64,000 bases of DNA from Vreelandella zhanjiangensis DSM 21076 (GCF_000377665.1 NZ_KB898650.1:62001-126000), one strand, 5' to 3'. Shown: positions 36,663-45,249, numbered from the stretch's first letter. The notes: generated from the letters alone by a model not told the origin. Translations and numbers: made by a program.

Positions 36663-36691
36663 TTGATAAAAAGCCCCTAACTGTGTAAGAT
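36663..36691 (+). promoter_or_regulatory. Promoter of tRNA-Pro
   Basis: TTGATA and TAAGAT are separated by 17 bases, followed by a C-rich discriminator (TCGCCCC) typical of stringently controlled stable RNA genes. The -35 box lies within a GGGGCTT/AAGCCCC hairpin that may end ispB transcription. Confidence 0.7.
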
Positions 36692-36724
36692 TCGCCCCGT
36701 TGTTGAGCACTGCCCAGCAACTTT

Positions 36725-36801
36725 CGGAATATAGCTCAGCTTGGTAGAGCGCTGCCTTCGGGAGGCAGAGGTCGTAGGTTCGAATCCTGCTATTCCGACC
36801 A
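36725..36801 (+). tRNA. tRNA-Pro (anticodon CGG)
   Basis: 77 bases with a 7-bp acceptor stem (CGGAATA with TATTCCG), encoded CCA, D-arm AGCTCAGCTTGGTAGAGC, anticodon stem CTGCC/GGCAG with loop TTCGGGA (anticodon CGG) and T-arm GGTTCGAATCC. The 5' C1 pairing with G is typical of bacterial proline tRNAs. Confidence 0.97.
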
Positions 36802-36812
36802 AGAACACTATT

Positions 36813-36854
36813 AAAAACGGCCACTTAGCTCTTTGAGCAGGTGGCCGTTTTTTG
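36813..36854 (+). terminator. Terminator after tRNA-Pro
   Basis: AAAACGGCCAC pairs with GTGGCCGTTTT, with a small inner GCTC/GAGC stem and a run of T. It starts 12 bases after the tRNA. Confidence 0.9.
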
Positions 36855-37004
36855 TTGGGCAAGCCCTAGTTTCCAGCTGTAATTCTAAGCGCGCGATGCA
36901 CTTGGCATTGCTTTTAACACCCACGGTCTACACCGACGAGACAAAGGTTGCTTCTGTATCCCTGCAGCATATTTACAAGACGAGCATCAATCAACTGCGA
37001 ACTA

Positions 37005-37394
37005 CTAGTAGTATTTACCGTCGTATTTTTCCAGCTTCTCTACATTATCAATTCTTATTGCTGTTCCACTCGTAAACGGTGCAGCCCACGAAAATGCAGA
37101 GGGCGACCTCCCTCCTTTTACCCCCACTACCGCATTTGCTCCTACTTTTCTTGCCTCTTGAACTAGAAGTGGATATAGGGTTTCAACGCTATCGTATCCA
37201 GTTCTTGCATTTGCTTTTACGTGACCGACCACCTCATATCCAATGTCCGTTGGAACGGTAGACGTTGTTACATATACTGGGTCAGTCGTCCAATTTTCTT
37301 GAGAGATAGCTGGTGCTGACGACGAAGAAACAGAAGCGCACCCAGTAAGGCAGGCGAGAACAGCTAATGTTGAAATCAAAGTCCCCTTGGACAT
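37005..37394 (-). CDS. Small lipoprotein with a YbjQ-like segment
   Basis: A 129-residue protein with a signal peptide and lipobox (LACLTGCAS), so it is probably membrane-anchored. After a Ser-rich linker it has YEVVGHVKANARTGYDS and VQEARKVGANAVVGVKGG, which resembles the GANAV turn of YbjQ/heavy-metal-binding-type small proteins. No function is known. The start at 37394 follows GGAG; a longer frame to 37463 is less likely. The gene has lower GC than its neighbours and sits in a pocket downstream of tRNA-Pro. Confidence 0.6.
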   Translation of the reverse strand: MSKGTLISTLAVLACLTGCASVSSSSAPAISQENWTTDPVYVTTSTVPTDIGYEVVGHVKANARTGYDSVETLYPLLVQEARKVGANAVVGVKGGRSPSAFSWAAPFTSGTAIRIDNVEKLEKYDGKYY

Positions 37395-37830
37395 TTTTTT
37401 ATTTCTCCATTTATTTATTAAACTGACAAGTATTTTATTTAGTGATTGTGTAGCTCCCGGCATAGCATGGAGATCTCCAACGCTAGGTGCAACATTAGGT
37501 TAATGAACGCCTAATAGTGAGTGCGGGGTTAGCTTGACCAAATTCATAAAAGTCCTTAGTTGCAACTTGAAGCCCAACCGCTTTCGATGCTGGCACTAAG
37601 CTGGAAGGCAGTGACATGTACTTCGTTCTGACTGAATACCGGCAGATCCCCCCTTGAATATGCACTGAACAGAAAACCGTTTTTGTTCTCTCTGACGGCT
37701 TGCTGGCAGGGGCCGCAGCGGTTGCCTCTTGACGCCACATCAATGGCACGTACCATTTATGTAACCCTCTCTTTTCCAGCCCCCCTGATTAAGTTAAAGT
37801 AGCCGCCCTTTTGAGCGGGCTATCAGAGCA
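37395..37830. other. Non-coding gap ahead of the aryl polyene operon
   Basis: About 436 bases of lower GC than the operon that follows. Minus-strand frames of 66-84 codons (37495-37756) show no recognisable domain or ribosome-binding site and are not called. The promoter of the operon should lie here, but no box pair is convincing. An imperfect hairpin (AGCC...GGCT, 37801-37821) lies just before the first start codon. Confidence 0.35.
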
Positions 37831-38499
37831 GTGCCTTTATCATTATTTATCGAAGACTGGCGGGGCTGGCTGGCTGAAAAGGCTGCGGCAACCGTTAAGC
37901 CAAGTCGTCTTATCTCTGCTCAGCCGGGTGGCGAACTGCCCGCCATGCTGCGGCGGCGACTCGATGATGCCGGGCGCGCCACCTGCGATATCCTGCGAGA
38001 ACTCGACCCCAAGGCTGATGCCCCTTTAGTGCATGCCTCGCGGCATGGCGATACGACGCATACGCTCGCCATGCTGGAAAGCCTGCAACGTGGCGAGCCG
38101 ATTTCTCCTACCCGCTTCTCGATGTCAGTGCATAACGCCATTCTAGGCGTTCACTCCATTGCCCGGTCGCATCATCGCCCTTTGCAGGCGTTAGGTGCCT
38201 GTGGTGATGAATTTGATGCGCTTATTTACGAGTCCCACGGGTATTTGATGGCGGGCTACCCTAGCGTCGTTGCCGTGTTCTCCGAAAGCTCACTCCCTGC
38301 TGCTTATCAAGGCGTTACGGAGCACCCAGGTACGGCATGCGTGGTTGGCATGCGCTTTACCCTGAACCAGGGACGCGCCATTACGGTATCGAAACCAGGC
38401 CAAGGCACTTCCCCAACGCCGATCAACGTGCTGAACTGGCTAAACGGAGAGACCGCTTTCCTGGACGGCCGACAGCGCTGGCACCTGGAGCAGGAATGA
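37831..38499 (+). CDS. apeC: Beta-ketoacyl synthase-like chain length factor (ApeC-like)
   Basis: A 222-residue protein of the ketoacyl-synt_2 (PF13723-like) group, much shorter than a full ketosynthase. It has an N-terminal-half thiolase-like sequence (ARHGDTTHTLAMLESLQRGE in outline, SMSVHNAILGVHSI, YESHGYLMAGYPSVVAVFSE) but lacks the active-site Cys motif TACSS. In aryl polyene systems such a protein pairs with the elongating ketosynthase (ApeO) and sets chain length. The start is GTG with a weak ribosome-binding site. It is the first gene of the operon and overlaps the next by 4 bases. Confidence 0.75.
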   Translation: MPLSLFIEDWRGWLAEKAAATVKPSRLISAQPGGELPAMLRRRLDDAGRATCDILRELDPKADAPLVHASRHGDTTHTLAMLESLQRGEPISPTRFSMSVHNAILGVHSIARSHHRPLQALGACGDEFDALIYESHGYLMAGYPSVVAVFSESSLPAAYQGVTEHPGTACVVGMRFTLNQGRAITVSKPGQGTSPTPINVLNWLNGETAFLDGRQRWHLEQE

Positions 38500-39284
38500 G
38501 CATCAATCGATTATACCGCGGCGTGGGCACCGCTGTTTCCTTTACAGCCTTCGGAATAGGTGGGCTTTTCATTGGCCTGGTGATTGCGCCGCTGCTGAAT
38601 CTCTGTGTGCGCGACACTGAACGGCGCCATCAACTGGCGCGACGCCTTATCCAAGCCTGCTTTCGCGGATTCATCAATTTGATGAAAGGCCTCGGCGTGC
38701 TTGATTACCGCTTCAGCAACCCCGAGCGCCTCAAGCGCCCTGGTTTGCTGGTGATTGCCAATCACCCTTCATTGATTGATGTGATTTTCGTGATCGCCTA
38801 CACGACCCACGCCAACTGTATCGTGAAGGGCCGGCTAGCCCGCAACCCGGTTACTCGCGGCCCTATTCGTGCCGCAGGCTATATCACCAACGACGACCCC
38901 GAGTCAGTGCTGGAGGCTGCCCGCCAGAGCCTGCAAAGAGGTGACTCACTGGTCTTGTTTCCTGAAGGCACCCGCACTAGCCCCAGACGCCCGATCAAGT
39001 TTCGTCGCGGGGGCGCAAATATCGCCCTGCGCACCGGCACAGCGATTACCCCTGTCCTGATACGCTGTACGCCGACCACCCTGACTAAGCATGAACCCTG
39101 GTATCACATCCCGGCTACCAAGGTTTTAATGGAACTTAACGTGCTTGAAGACCTGGATGTCAACTCAGCTAGCCAACAGCCAACCGGTCAGCTCGCCAGG
39201 CAACTAACACAATGGCTGAGCGACCACTTCAACACAGAATTGGAACACTTCCATCATGACCGAAACCTGCAACCAGGCACTTGA
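38496..39284 (+). CDS. apeD: Lysophospholipid acyltransferase family protein (ApeD-like)
   Basis: A 262-residue membrane-associated PlsC-type acyltransferase. It has the HX4D motif NHPSLID (89-95) and FPEGTRTS (155-162), with an N-terminal membrane helix (~12-35). In aryl polyene clusters it is proposed to help attach the acyl product to the lipid anchor. The start at 38496 overlaps the previous stop (ATGA); a frame to 38337 lies wholly within the upstream gene and is not used. It overlaps the first ACP gene by 29 bases. Confidence 0.85.
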   Translation: MSINRLYRGVGTAVSFTAFGIGGLFIGLVIAPLLNLCVRDTERRHQLARRLIQACFRGFINLMKGLGVLDYRFSNPERLKRPGLLVIANHPSLIDVIFVIAYTTHANCIVKGRLARNPVTRGPIRAAGYITNDDPESVLEAARQSLQRGDSLVLFPEGTRTSPRRPIKFRRGGANIALRTGTAITPVLIRCTPTTLTKHEPWYHIPATKVLMELNVLEDLDVNSASQQPTGQLARQLTQWLSDHFNTELEHFHHDRNLQPGT

Positions 39285-39531
39285 ACTCGAGCTCAAGCGC
39301 CTCATCATCGATGCGCTTGAGCTTGAGGATATTACGCCAGCCGACATTGACCCAAGCGCTCCCCTGTTTGGCGAAGGACTCGGGCTTGACTCAATTGACG
39401 CGCTCGAGCTTGGGCTAGCCCTGCAAAAGCAGTATGGCATCAAGCTTGATTCCGAAGCCGACGAAACGCGACGCCACTTCGAAAGTCTGGCTGCGCTGCA
39501 AGCGCTCGTGGAGGCCCGCCGTGTCAACTGA
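39256..39531 (+). CDS. apeE: Acyl carrier protein 1 (ApeE-like)
   Basis: A 91-residue acidic acyl carrier protein. The phosphopantetheine site is Ser46 in GLDSIDALELGLALQ. It carries the aryl or growing polyene chain. The start overlaps the acyltransferase stop by 29 bases; the next ACP gene overlaps its own stop. Confidence 0.9.
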   Translation: MTETCNQALELELKRLIIDALELEDITPADIDPSAPLFGEGLGLDSIDALELGLALQKQYGIKLDSEADETRRHFESLAALQALVEARRVN

Positions 39532-39787
39532 AACCGCTGACCATCAGCGCGCAGAGATACTTGCCCACATTCGCAAGACACTGGTTGAGCTGTTCGAGAT
39601 CAATGCCAGCGACATTGAGCCCGAAGCCCGCCTCTATGAGGATCTGGATATCGACAGCATCGACGCGGTGGACCTCGTCGTCGAGCTCAAGCAGTTTACC
39701 GGACGACGTATCAAGCCCGAGGATTTCAAATCGGTGCGCACGATCAACGATGTTGTCACTGCCGTCGAACAACTGATGCAGCGGTAA
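39521..39787 (+). CDS. apeF: Acyl carrier protein 2 (ApeF-like)
   Basis: An 88-residue acyl carrier protein with Ser46 in DIDSIDAVDLVVELKQF. A longer frame starting at 39434 lies inside the first ACP gene; GTG at 39521, overlapping the previous stop, gives the normal ACP length. The two ACPs are distinct, suggesting separate starter and extender or export roles, as in other aryl polyene systems. Confidence 0.88.
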   Translation: MSTETADHQRAEILAHIRKTLVELFEINASDIEPEARLYEDLDIDSIDAVDLVVELKQFTGRRIKPEDFKSVRTINDVVTAVEQLMQR

Positions 39788-39789
39788 CA

Positions 39790-40314
39790 ATGTCCAGATA
39801 CGCAAGCATGGCGCTCGCGCTGATATGGCCGCTACTGGTACTGCTTTTGCACGATGATATCGGCAGCTGGCCGTTACTGGTCATCGGTGCGGCACTACTC
39901 GCCTGGAGAATGCCTCAAGCGCGCTACCTGGCAGCCGCTGCGGCGGTCCTGCTGGTCGCCCTGGGCGGGTTGGGGCACGCGGAACTCGGCATGCGGGCAT
40001 ACCCTGTGGCCGTGAACGCGATCATGCTGGCTATCTTTCTCTCCAGCCTGTGGCGTGGCATGCCGATCATCGAGCGCTTGGCGCGTCTGCGTGAGCCCGA
40101 ACTGCCCGCTGCGGGGATACGTTATACCCGGCATGTTACCTGGGCATGGTGCGGCTTTTTTGTGCTCAACGGCGGCATTGCGTGCTGGACAGCGCTGTAT
40201 GCAAGCCTTGCTACCTGGACGTTATACAATGGCGCCATCAGCTATGGCCTGATCGCCATCATGTTTGCCGGTGAATGGCTGTTACGTCACCGGATGCGGA
40301 GTCGCCTGTCGTGA
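39790..40314 (+). CDS. apeG: COG4648-type inner-membrane protein (ApeG-like)
   Basis: A 174-residue protein with about five hydrophobic segments and short loops (RYASMALALIWPLLVLLLH at the start, FFVLNGGIACWTALYA near 125). It is a conserved but uncharacterised member of aryl polyene operons. No enzymatic motif is visible. It begins 2 bases after the second ACP gene and overlaps the ligase gene by 4 bases. Confidence 0.75.
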   Translation: MSRYASMALALIWPLLVLLLHDDIGSWPLLVIGAALLAWRMPQARYLAAAAAVLLVALGGLGHAELGMRAYPVAVNAIMLAIFLSSLWRGMPIIERLARLREPELPAAGIRYTRHVTWAWCGFFVLNGGIACWTALYASLATWTLYNGAISYGLIAIMFAGEWLLRHRMRSRLS

Positions 40315-42008
40315 CCTTTATCTCGCTTACTCAGTTACCCTGGCGTGCGGCTTTTGCCCGCCATGAGTCACTGCCCAGCCACTGGGTGTGTGGCGCCTCC
40401 CTTGCATCGCATATTGATGCATGGCGCCACTGGCTGGCGGACAAACCCACCGGCCGCTGGCTGCTATGCCAGCAGCAACCGCTAGCGTTCTGCGCCGCCC
40501 TGATCGCCTTGTGGGAAAGCGGCCGGGTCGCCGTACTGCCCGCCGATGATCGCCCCGAAACGCTCTCCCGGCTGGCAAGCGAAGTCGATGGCACCCTGCC
40601 CGATGCGCCCGAGCCGCGGCTCCCGCAGGGCGCTGAAACACGCCCACGCGTTGCGCCTCTTGATCCGAGCGCTACCGCCGTTGTTTTATCCACCTCAGGC
40701 TCCACCGGCAACCCCGTTCAGTTAGCCAAGCGGTTTGATCAGTTGGAGGCAGAGTTATCAGCCCACGCCAAGCTTTGGCCACTGGCAGACAGCGGGGTTA
40801 TTTCCCAGGTCAGCCACCAGCATATTTACGGACTGCTCACCGGCATACTGCACCCCTTATGTGCGGGCGCGCCGTTCTGCGGTGGTGAAAGCCGTTATCC
40901 CGAAGCGCTGATGGCCCGTTTGCAGGAAGCCGATACAGCAGGCCTGCATCCGGTCGTGGTCAGCTCCCCTGCGCAGCTGTCGCGCTTGCCTGAACACCTG
41001 CCCTGGCACGCCGCTACGCCGCCGGTCCGCGTGTTCTCATCGGGTGCGCCCTTGGCGCTGGAACATGCGCAGTTTACTGAACGCCTGTTACAAGCGCCGG
41101 TCATTGAGATCTATGGCAGCACCGAAACGGGCGGCATTGCCCAGCGTCGCCAAACACGCCGTATCAGTTGGCAGCCGCTGCCCGGCGTGGAGTTAGCATT
41201 TCAAGATGGCGGCCTGAGCCTGCGGTCGCCGTATCTCGAGATGCCTCAGCAGTGGTGGCATCAGCCTGACCAGGTAGCGCCGGTAGATGACGGCTTCACG
41301 CTCCTGGGGCGAGCGGATCGTCTGGTCAAGATTGGCGGCAAGCGTGTCTCGCTCGATCATGTGGAGCGCCTCCTTACGGCAGTGGAAGAGGTCAGCGAAG
41401 TACGCTGTGTCGACCTTGACCGCGACGACAGCCGTCTGGGTGCGGTGGTCGTGCTGGATAAAGCATCTCTTCCGCACCAGCGTGAAGCTCGGCAGCATTT
41501 GATCCAGCGTATGCGCACATACCTTTTCGATCACCTGGAGCCTATTGCCGTACCCCGTTATTGGCGCTTTGTCGAAACGCTGCCGAGCAATGCCCAAGGC
41601 AAGCTGGACCGCACGCTGATCAACCGCCTGTTTGCCGACCTGGACGATCCCAAAGTGCCGCGCTGGCTGGGCGAGCATCCTCTGGATGCCAACAGCTGCG
41701 TACTGACGCTGGAAGTCCCGGAACGGCTGGTGTTTCTGGAAGGCCACTTTGATCAGTACCCACTGGTTCCGGGCGTGGTGATGGTGCAGTGGGCCATCCA
41801 TTATGCCCACGATATGTTTGGCCACAGAGGTCTGTTTCTGGGTATCGAGCGCTTGAAGTTTACGCGCGCGCTGCTGCCCGGCGCTCGTTTCACCCTGGAG
41901 CTGACCCGCCGCGAAGACGGTATCGCGTTTAGCATTGACTCCCAGGAAGGGCGCCACTGCGCCGGGCGGGTTCGCCTGCAAGCGCCCAAGGGAGATCAGC
42001 ATGGCTGA
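40311..42008 (+). CDS. apeH: Aryl-AMP ligase fused to an ApeI-type dehydratase domain
   Basis: A 565-residue bidomain protein. Residues ~1-445 form an adenylation domain: P-loop STSGSTGNP (127-135), YGSTETGG (268-275), the hinge GRADRLVKIGGKRV (~333) and catalytic Lys in NAQGKLDRT (~432). This should activate an aromatic acid and load it on an ACP. Residues ~455-565 form a hot-dog domain with FLEGHFDQYPLVPGVVMVQW (~474-493), the His-containing FabA/FabZ-like ApeI motif. The fusion gives ligase and dehydratase in one chain. GTG at 40311 overlaps the previous stop; ATG at 40275 is a possible alternative. Confidence 0.85.
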   Translation: MTFISLTQLPWRAAFARHESLPSHWVCGASLASHIDAWRHWLADKPTGRWLLCQQQPLAFCAALIALWESGRVAVLPADDRPETLSRLASEVDGTLPDAPEPRLPQGAETRPRVAPLDPSATAVVLSTSGSTGNPVQLAKRFDQLEAELSAHAKLWPLADSGVISQVSHQHIYGLLTGILHPLCAGAPFCGGESRYPEALMARLQEADTAGLHPVVVSSPAQLSRLPEHLPWHAATPPVRVFSSGAPLALEHAQFTERLLQAPVIEIYGSTETGGIAQRRQTRRISWQPLPGVELAFQDGGLSLRSPYLEMPQQWWHQPDQVAPVDDGFTLLGRADRLVKIGGKRVSLDHVERLLTAVEEVSEVRCVDLDRDDSRLGAVVVLDKASLPHQREARQHLIQRMRTYLFDHLEPIAVPRYWRFVETLPSNAQGKLDRTLINRLFADLDDPKVPRWLGEHPLDANSCVLTLEVPERLVFLEGHFDQYPLVPGVVMVQWAIHYAHDMFGHRGLFLGIERLKFTRALLPGARFTLELTRREDGIAFSIDSQEGRHCAGRVRLQAPKGDQHG

Positions 42009-42756
42009 GCCAAGGCCCTGTATCCTGATCCCTGTGTACAACCACCCAGCAACGATCACTCCGCTCTGCACGGAACTGGCAGCGCTTGAGATACCGCTGC
42101 TACTGGTCGATGACGGCAGTGATCAGCAGTGCGCCGCCGTTCTGGATCGCCTGGCTGAACAGGGCCATCACCTTCTGCGTCTTGAGACTAACCAGGGCAA
42201 GGGGGCGGCGGTACGTGCCGGATTACGCTACGCCGAGCAGCTGGGGTTCAGCCATGCACTTCAGGTCGATGCCGACGGCCAGCACGGGGTCGATGACCTG
42301 CCCGCGTTTCTCGCCACATTAGCGGTAGCCCAGCACACGTTGGTAGTGGGTTATCCTCGCTATGACGCCAGCGTGCCCAAAGTACGCTTCTATGGCCGCT
42401 ATGCCACCCATATCTGGGTGTGGATAAATACTTTATCGCTGGATATTCGCGACTCGATGTGTGGCGTCAGGCTCTATCCGGTTGCCCCACTCAACCGAAT
42501 GCTGGCCCGCCATCCCTGCGGCAATCGCATGACCTTCGATACCGAAGTGCTGGTGCGCTGGCACTGGGCACAAGGCGCCATGATGCACCGGCCGGTACGC
42601 GTGCACTACCCCCGCGATGGCATCAGTCATTTTGCCGTATGGCGCGACAACCGACAGATATCGCTGATGCATACGCGCCTGTTTTTCGGCATGTTGTGGC
42701 GCCTGCCGCGCTTGCTCGCCCGACGCTTTCAGCCACACCGCGAGGTGAGCCCATGA
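42001..42756 (+). CDS. Family 2 glycosyltransferase
   Basis: A 251-residue cytosolic or peripheral GT-A enzyme with IPVYNHPATITPL at the N-terminus, DDGSD (37-41) and the metal-binding DAD (90-92) in QVDADGQHG. It resembles the glycosyltransferase half of ApeJ in aryl polyene clusters, which may add sugar to the lipid anchor; here it is a separate gene from the acyltransferase that follows. The start at 42001 overlaps the ligase stop by 8 bases; a longer frame to 41935 lies inside that gene. Confidence 0.88.
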   Translation: MAEPRPCILIPVYNHPATITPLCTELAALEIPLLLVDDGSDQQCAAVLDRLAEQGHHLLRLETNQGKGAAVRAGLRYAEQLGFSHALQVDADGQHGVDDLPAFLATLAVAQHTLVVGYPRYDASVPKVRFYGRYATHIWVWINTLSLDIRDSMCGVRLYPVAPLNRMLARHPCGNRMTFDTEVLVRWHWAQGAMMHRPVRVHYPRDGISHFAVWRDNRQISLMHTRLFFGMLWRLPRLLARRFQPHREVSP

Positions 42757-43694
42757 GCCATCACTGGGCGCGGATCGGCGAACGCGGCACGCTGCTGGGA
42801 ATGACCCTGATGGTGGTTATACAGCGGCGCCTGGGCCGCTGGCCTTTTCGGCTGGCGCTATGGCCGGTGATGCTCTGGTATTTTCTCGTCCATACCACGG
42901 CGCGACGCGCTTCCCAAGCTTTTCTGCAACGCCTTTATCCCTCGCTCAAGCAGCAGCCTTTCGCCCGTTGGTGGCAAAGCTATCGCCACTTTCTGGCCTT
43001 TGGCGAAACGCTGATGGACAAGGTCGAAGCGTGGAGCGGCAATATTGCCGACGAGCGCCTGGTGGGTAGCGGGGTCGAGCGCTTCACTCAAGCGATCGCT
43101 GGCGGTCAGGGCGGATTGATCCTTGTCGCCCACCACGGCAATCTTGACGTTGTGAATGCGCTGACCGAACGCCATACCAATCTCGACCTGACGGTCATGA
43201 TGCACACCCGCAATGCGCGCAAGTTCAATGCCCTGCTTGAACGCGTCACGGGCAAGCCGCGCCCACAGATTCTCGAAGTCAGCGAAGTTACCCCGGCCAC
43301 AGCCCAGACGCTGGCCGAGCGCATTAACGCTGGTGGCTATGTGGTCATCGCCGCCGACCGCCTTCCCCTGTCAGGCGAGCGCACCCAGCCGCTTGATTTT
43401 CTCGGCGACCGGGCAAGCTTCCCGGAAGGCCCTTTCCGCCTGGCTACCTTGCTGCGCTGCCCACTCTATACGCTGGCCTGCGTGCGCGATGATGACCACT
43501 TCAGGATCGACTTTGAGCTTCTTGGCGACACCCAGAGCCTGCCTCGTCGTCAGCGTGAAACGTGGATTACCGAGACCATGCAGGCGCATGCCAACCACCT
43601 GGCCGAACGCGTTCGGCGGCACCCGCTGCAATGGTTCAATTTTTATCCCTTCTGGATAAATGACACTGGATACCTTCATGACGATACTGCGTGA
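42753..43694 (+). CDS. LpxL/HtrB-like acyltransferase
   Basis: A 313-residue membrane-anchored acyltransferase of the lauroyl/myristoyl (LpxL) superfamily. The HX4D motif is H127-D132 in AHHGNLDVVNAL, and the catalytic core contains AADRLPLSGERTQPLDFLG and FPEGPFRLATLL. One membrane helix lies near 33-50. It probably places an acyl or polyenoyl chain on the lipid anchor. ATG at 42753 overlaps the previous stop by 4 bases. Confidence 0.85.
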   Translation: MSHHWARIGERGTLLGMTLMVVIQRRLGRWPFRLALWPVMLWYFLVHTTARRASQAFLQRLYPSLKQQPFARWWQSYRHFLAFGETLMDKVEAWSGNIADERLVGSGVERFTQAIAGGQGGLILVAHHGNLDVVNALTERHTNLDLTVMMHTRNARKFNALLERVTGKPRPQILEVSEVTPATAQTLAERINAGGYVVIAADRLPLSGERTQPLDFLGDRASFPEGPFRLATLLRCPLYTLACVRDDDHFRIDFELLGDTQSLPRRQRETWITETMQAHANHLAERVRRHPLQWFNFYPFWINDTGYLHDDTA

Positions 43695-45249
43695 CCCGAC
43701 GGCGGGCCCTCTCACCAGCGAGCCGCTCATTCTGGATGGATCGATGGTCAGCCTTGAAGAGGTGTTGGCGGTTGCCGAAGGTCGCCGCCGCGTCATTCTG
43801 TCGACAACGCCCGATTTTCGTAAGCGTATTGCCAAAGGCAATGCCTTTCTCGAGCGCCTGCTAGAGGAAGAGGGTGTCGTCTATGGCGTTACCACCGGTT
43901 ATGGCGACTCCTGCACCCGCGAAGTCTCCGCCTCCGACCTGGAGCAACTGCCCCGCCAGCTGTACACCTTTCATGGCTGCGGGTTGGGCGAGGCGCTGTC
44001 GGTTGAAGCCGCGCGGGCAGTGATCATGGTACGCCTTGTCTCGCTTTGTCGCGGCGTATCCGGCGTCAGCGTCGAACTTCTCGAGCGCCTGACATGGTTG
44101 CTTGAACACGACGTGATACCGGTGATTCCTGAAGAGGGCTCGGTCGGGGCCAGCGGGGATCTCACGCCGCTATCTTACCTGGCTGCCGTCTTGTGCGGTG
44201 AGCGGGACGTATTTCATGACGGCAAGCGGCGGCCTACGGCTGAGGTGTTCGCCGAGCACGGGCTTACACCCTATCGCCTGAAGCCCAAGGAAGGCCTGGC
44301 GCTGATGAACGGCACCGCGGTGATGACAGCGCTGAGTGTGTTCGCCTTCGCCCGCACCACTTATCTGGCGCGCCTGACCACCCGTATCACAGCGCTTTCC
44401 GTGCATGCGCTGAACGGCAACCCCTACCACTTTGATGCCGAGCTGTTCGCCGCCAAACCGCATCCGGGGCAGAACAAGGTAGCCGAACGCCTGCGCGAGG
44501 ATCTCCACGCGCCCGATACGCCGCGCAACTCATCGCGCCTTCAGGATCGCTACTCGACGCGCTGCGCCCCGCATGTGATCGGCGTAGTGGAAGATGCCCT
44601 GCCCTGGTGGCGCCAGTTTCTCGAGAACGAACTCAACAGCGCCAACGACAATCCGTTGATCGACGCCGAACAAGGCAAGGTCATGCACGGCGGCCACTTT
44701 TACGGCGGCCATGTCGCCTTCGCCATGGATAGCCTCAAGCAGGCCTGCGCCAACCTCGCGGATTTGCTCGACCGCCAACTGGCGCTGCTGGTGGATGCTC
44801 GTTTCAATCATGGGTTGCCCAGCAACCTGAGCGGCGCCGCCCCCGAGCGGGCCAGCCTTAATCATGGCTACAAGGCCGTGCAGATCGGGGCGTCCGCATG
44901 GACCGCCGAGGCGCTGAAGCTGACCATGCCCGCCAGCGTTTTCTCGCGCTCCACCGAATGCCACAATCAGGACAAGGTCAGCATGGGCACGATTGCCGCC
45001 CGCGATGCGCTGCGTGTGCTCACCCTGGTAGAGCAGGTCGCGGCCGCCACGCTGCACGCGGCCTGTCAGGGTGTTGAGCTACGCAGCCAGATAGGCGATG
45101 CGCCACCGTTGCCCGACCGCCTGGCTGAATTTCTGACCGACTGCCGCCTGATCTTTCCGGCACTTGGTGAAGACCGCGCCCTGGAACACGAACTCCGCAC
45201 CCTGTGTGACGTGATTCGCCAACGCCACTGGAGCCTATATGACGCTTGA
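43660..45249 (+). CDS. Aromatic amino acid ammonia-lyase (HAL/PAL/TAL family)
   Basis: A 529-residue enzyme that removes ammonia from an aromatic amino acid. The MIO cofactor triad is ASG (164-166) in EEGSVGASGDLTPLSYL, with catalytic Tyr75 in YGVTTGYG. The selectivity pair aligned with His89-Leu90 of Rhodobacter TAL reads Phe104-His105 (LYTFHGCGLG), which is neither the typical HAL (SH), TAL (HL) nor PAL (FL) pair. In aryl polyene clusters of this kind it supplies 4-coumarate or cinnamate as starter, so tyrosine or phenylalanine is the likely substrate. ATG at 43660 is used; 43678 is possible. It overlaps the gene before it by 35 bases. Confidence 0.9.
   Translation: MTLDTFMTILRDPTAGPLTSEPLILDGSMVSLEEVLAVAEGRRRVILSTTPDFRKRIAKGNAFLERLLEEEGVVYGVTTGYGDSCTREVSASDLEQLPRQLYTFHGCGLGEALSVEAARAVIMVRLVSLCRGVSGVSVELLERLTWLLEHDVIPVIPEEGSVGASGDLTPLSYLAAVLCGERDVFHDGKRRPTAEVFAEHGLTPYRLKPKEGLALMNGTAVMTALSVFAFARTTYLARLTTRITALSVHALNGNPYHFDAELFAAKPHPGQNKVAERLREDLHAPDTPRNSSRLQDRYSTRCAPHVIGVVEDALPWWRQFLENELNSANDNPLIDAEQGKVMHGGHFYGGHVAFAMDSLKQACANLADLLDRQLALLVDARFNHGLPSNLSGAAPERASLNHGYKAVQIGASAWTAEALKLTMPASVFSRSTECHNQDKVSMGTIAARDALRVLTLVEQVAAATLHAACQGVELRSQIGDAPPLPDRLAEFLTDCRLIFPALGEDRALEHELRTLCDVIRQRHWSLYDA

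Noticed and set aside
36600-36862. Minus-strand frames of 61-74 codons
   Set aside because: They are antisense to the ispB end, tRNA-Pro and its terminator; such frames are often mis-annotated as proteins across tRNA genes.
37480-37560. Possible integron attC-like site (CGCCTAAT near GTTAGC)
   Set aside because: The core sites do not match GTTRRRY/RYYYAAC properly, spacing is too short and no integrase gene is present.
37495-37756. Minus-strand frames of 66-84 codons ahead of the pigment operon
   Set aside because: No domain, no ribosome-binding site and poor composition; treated as non-coding.
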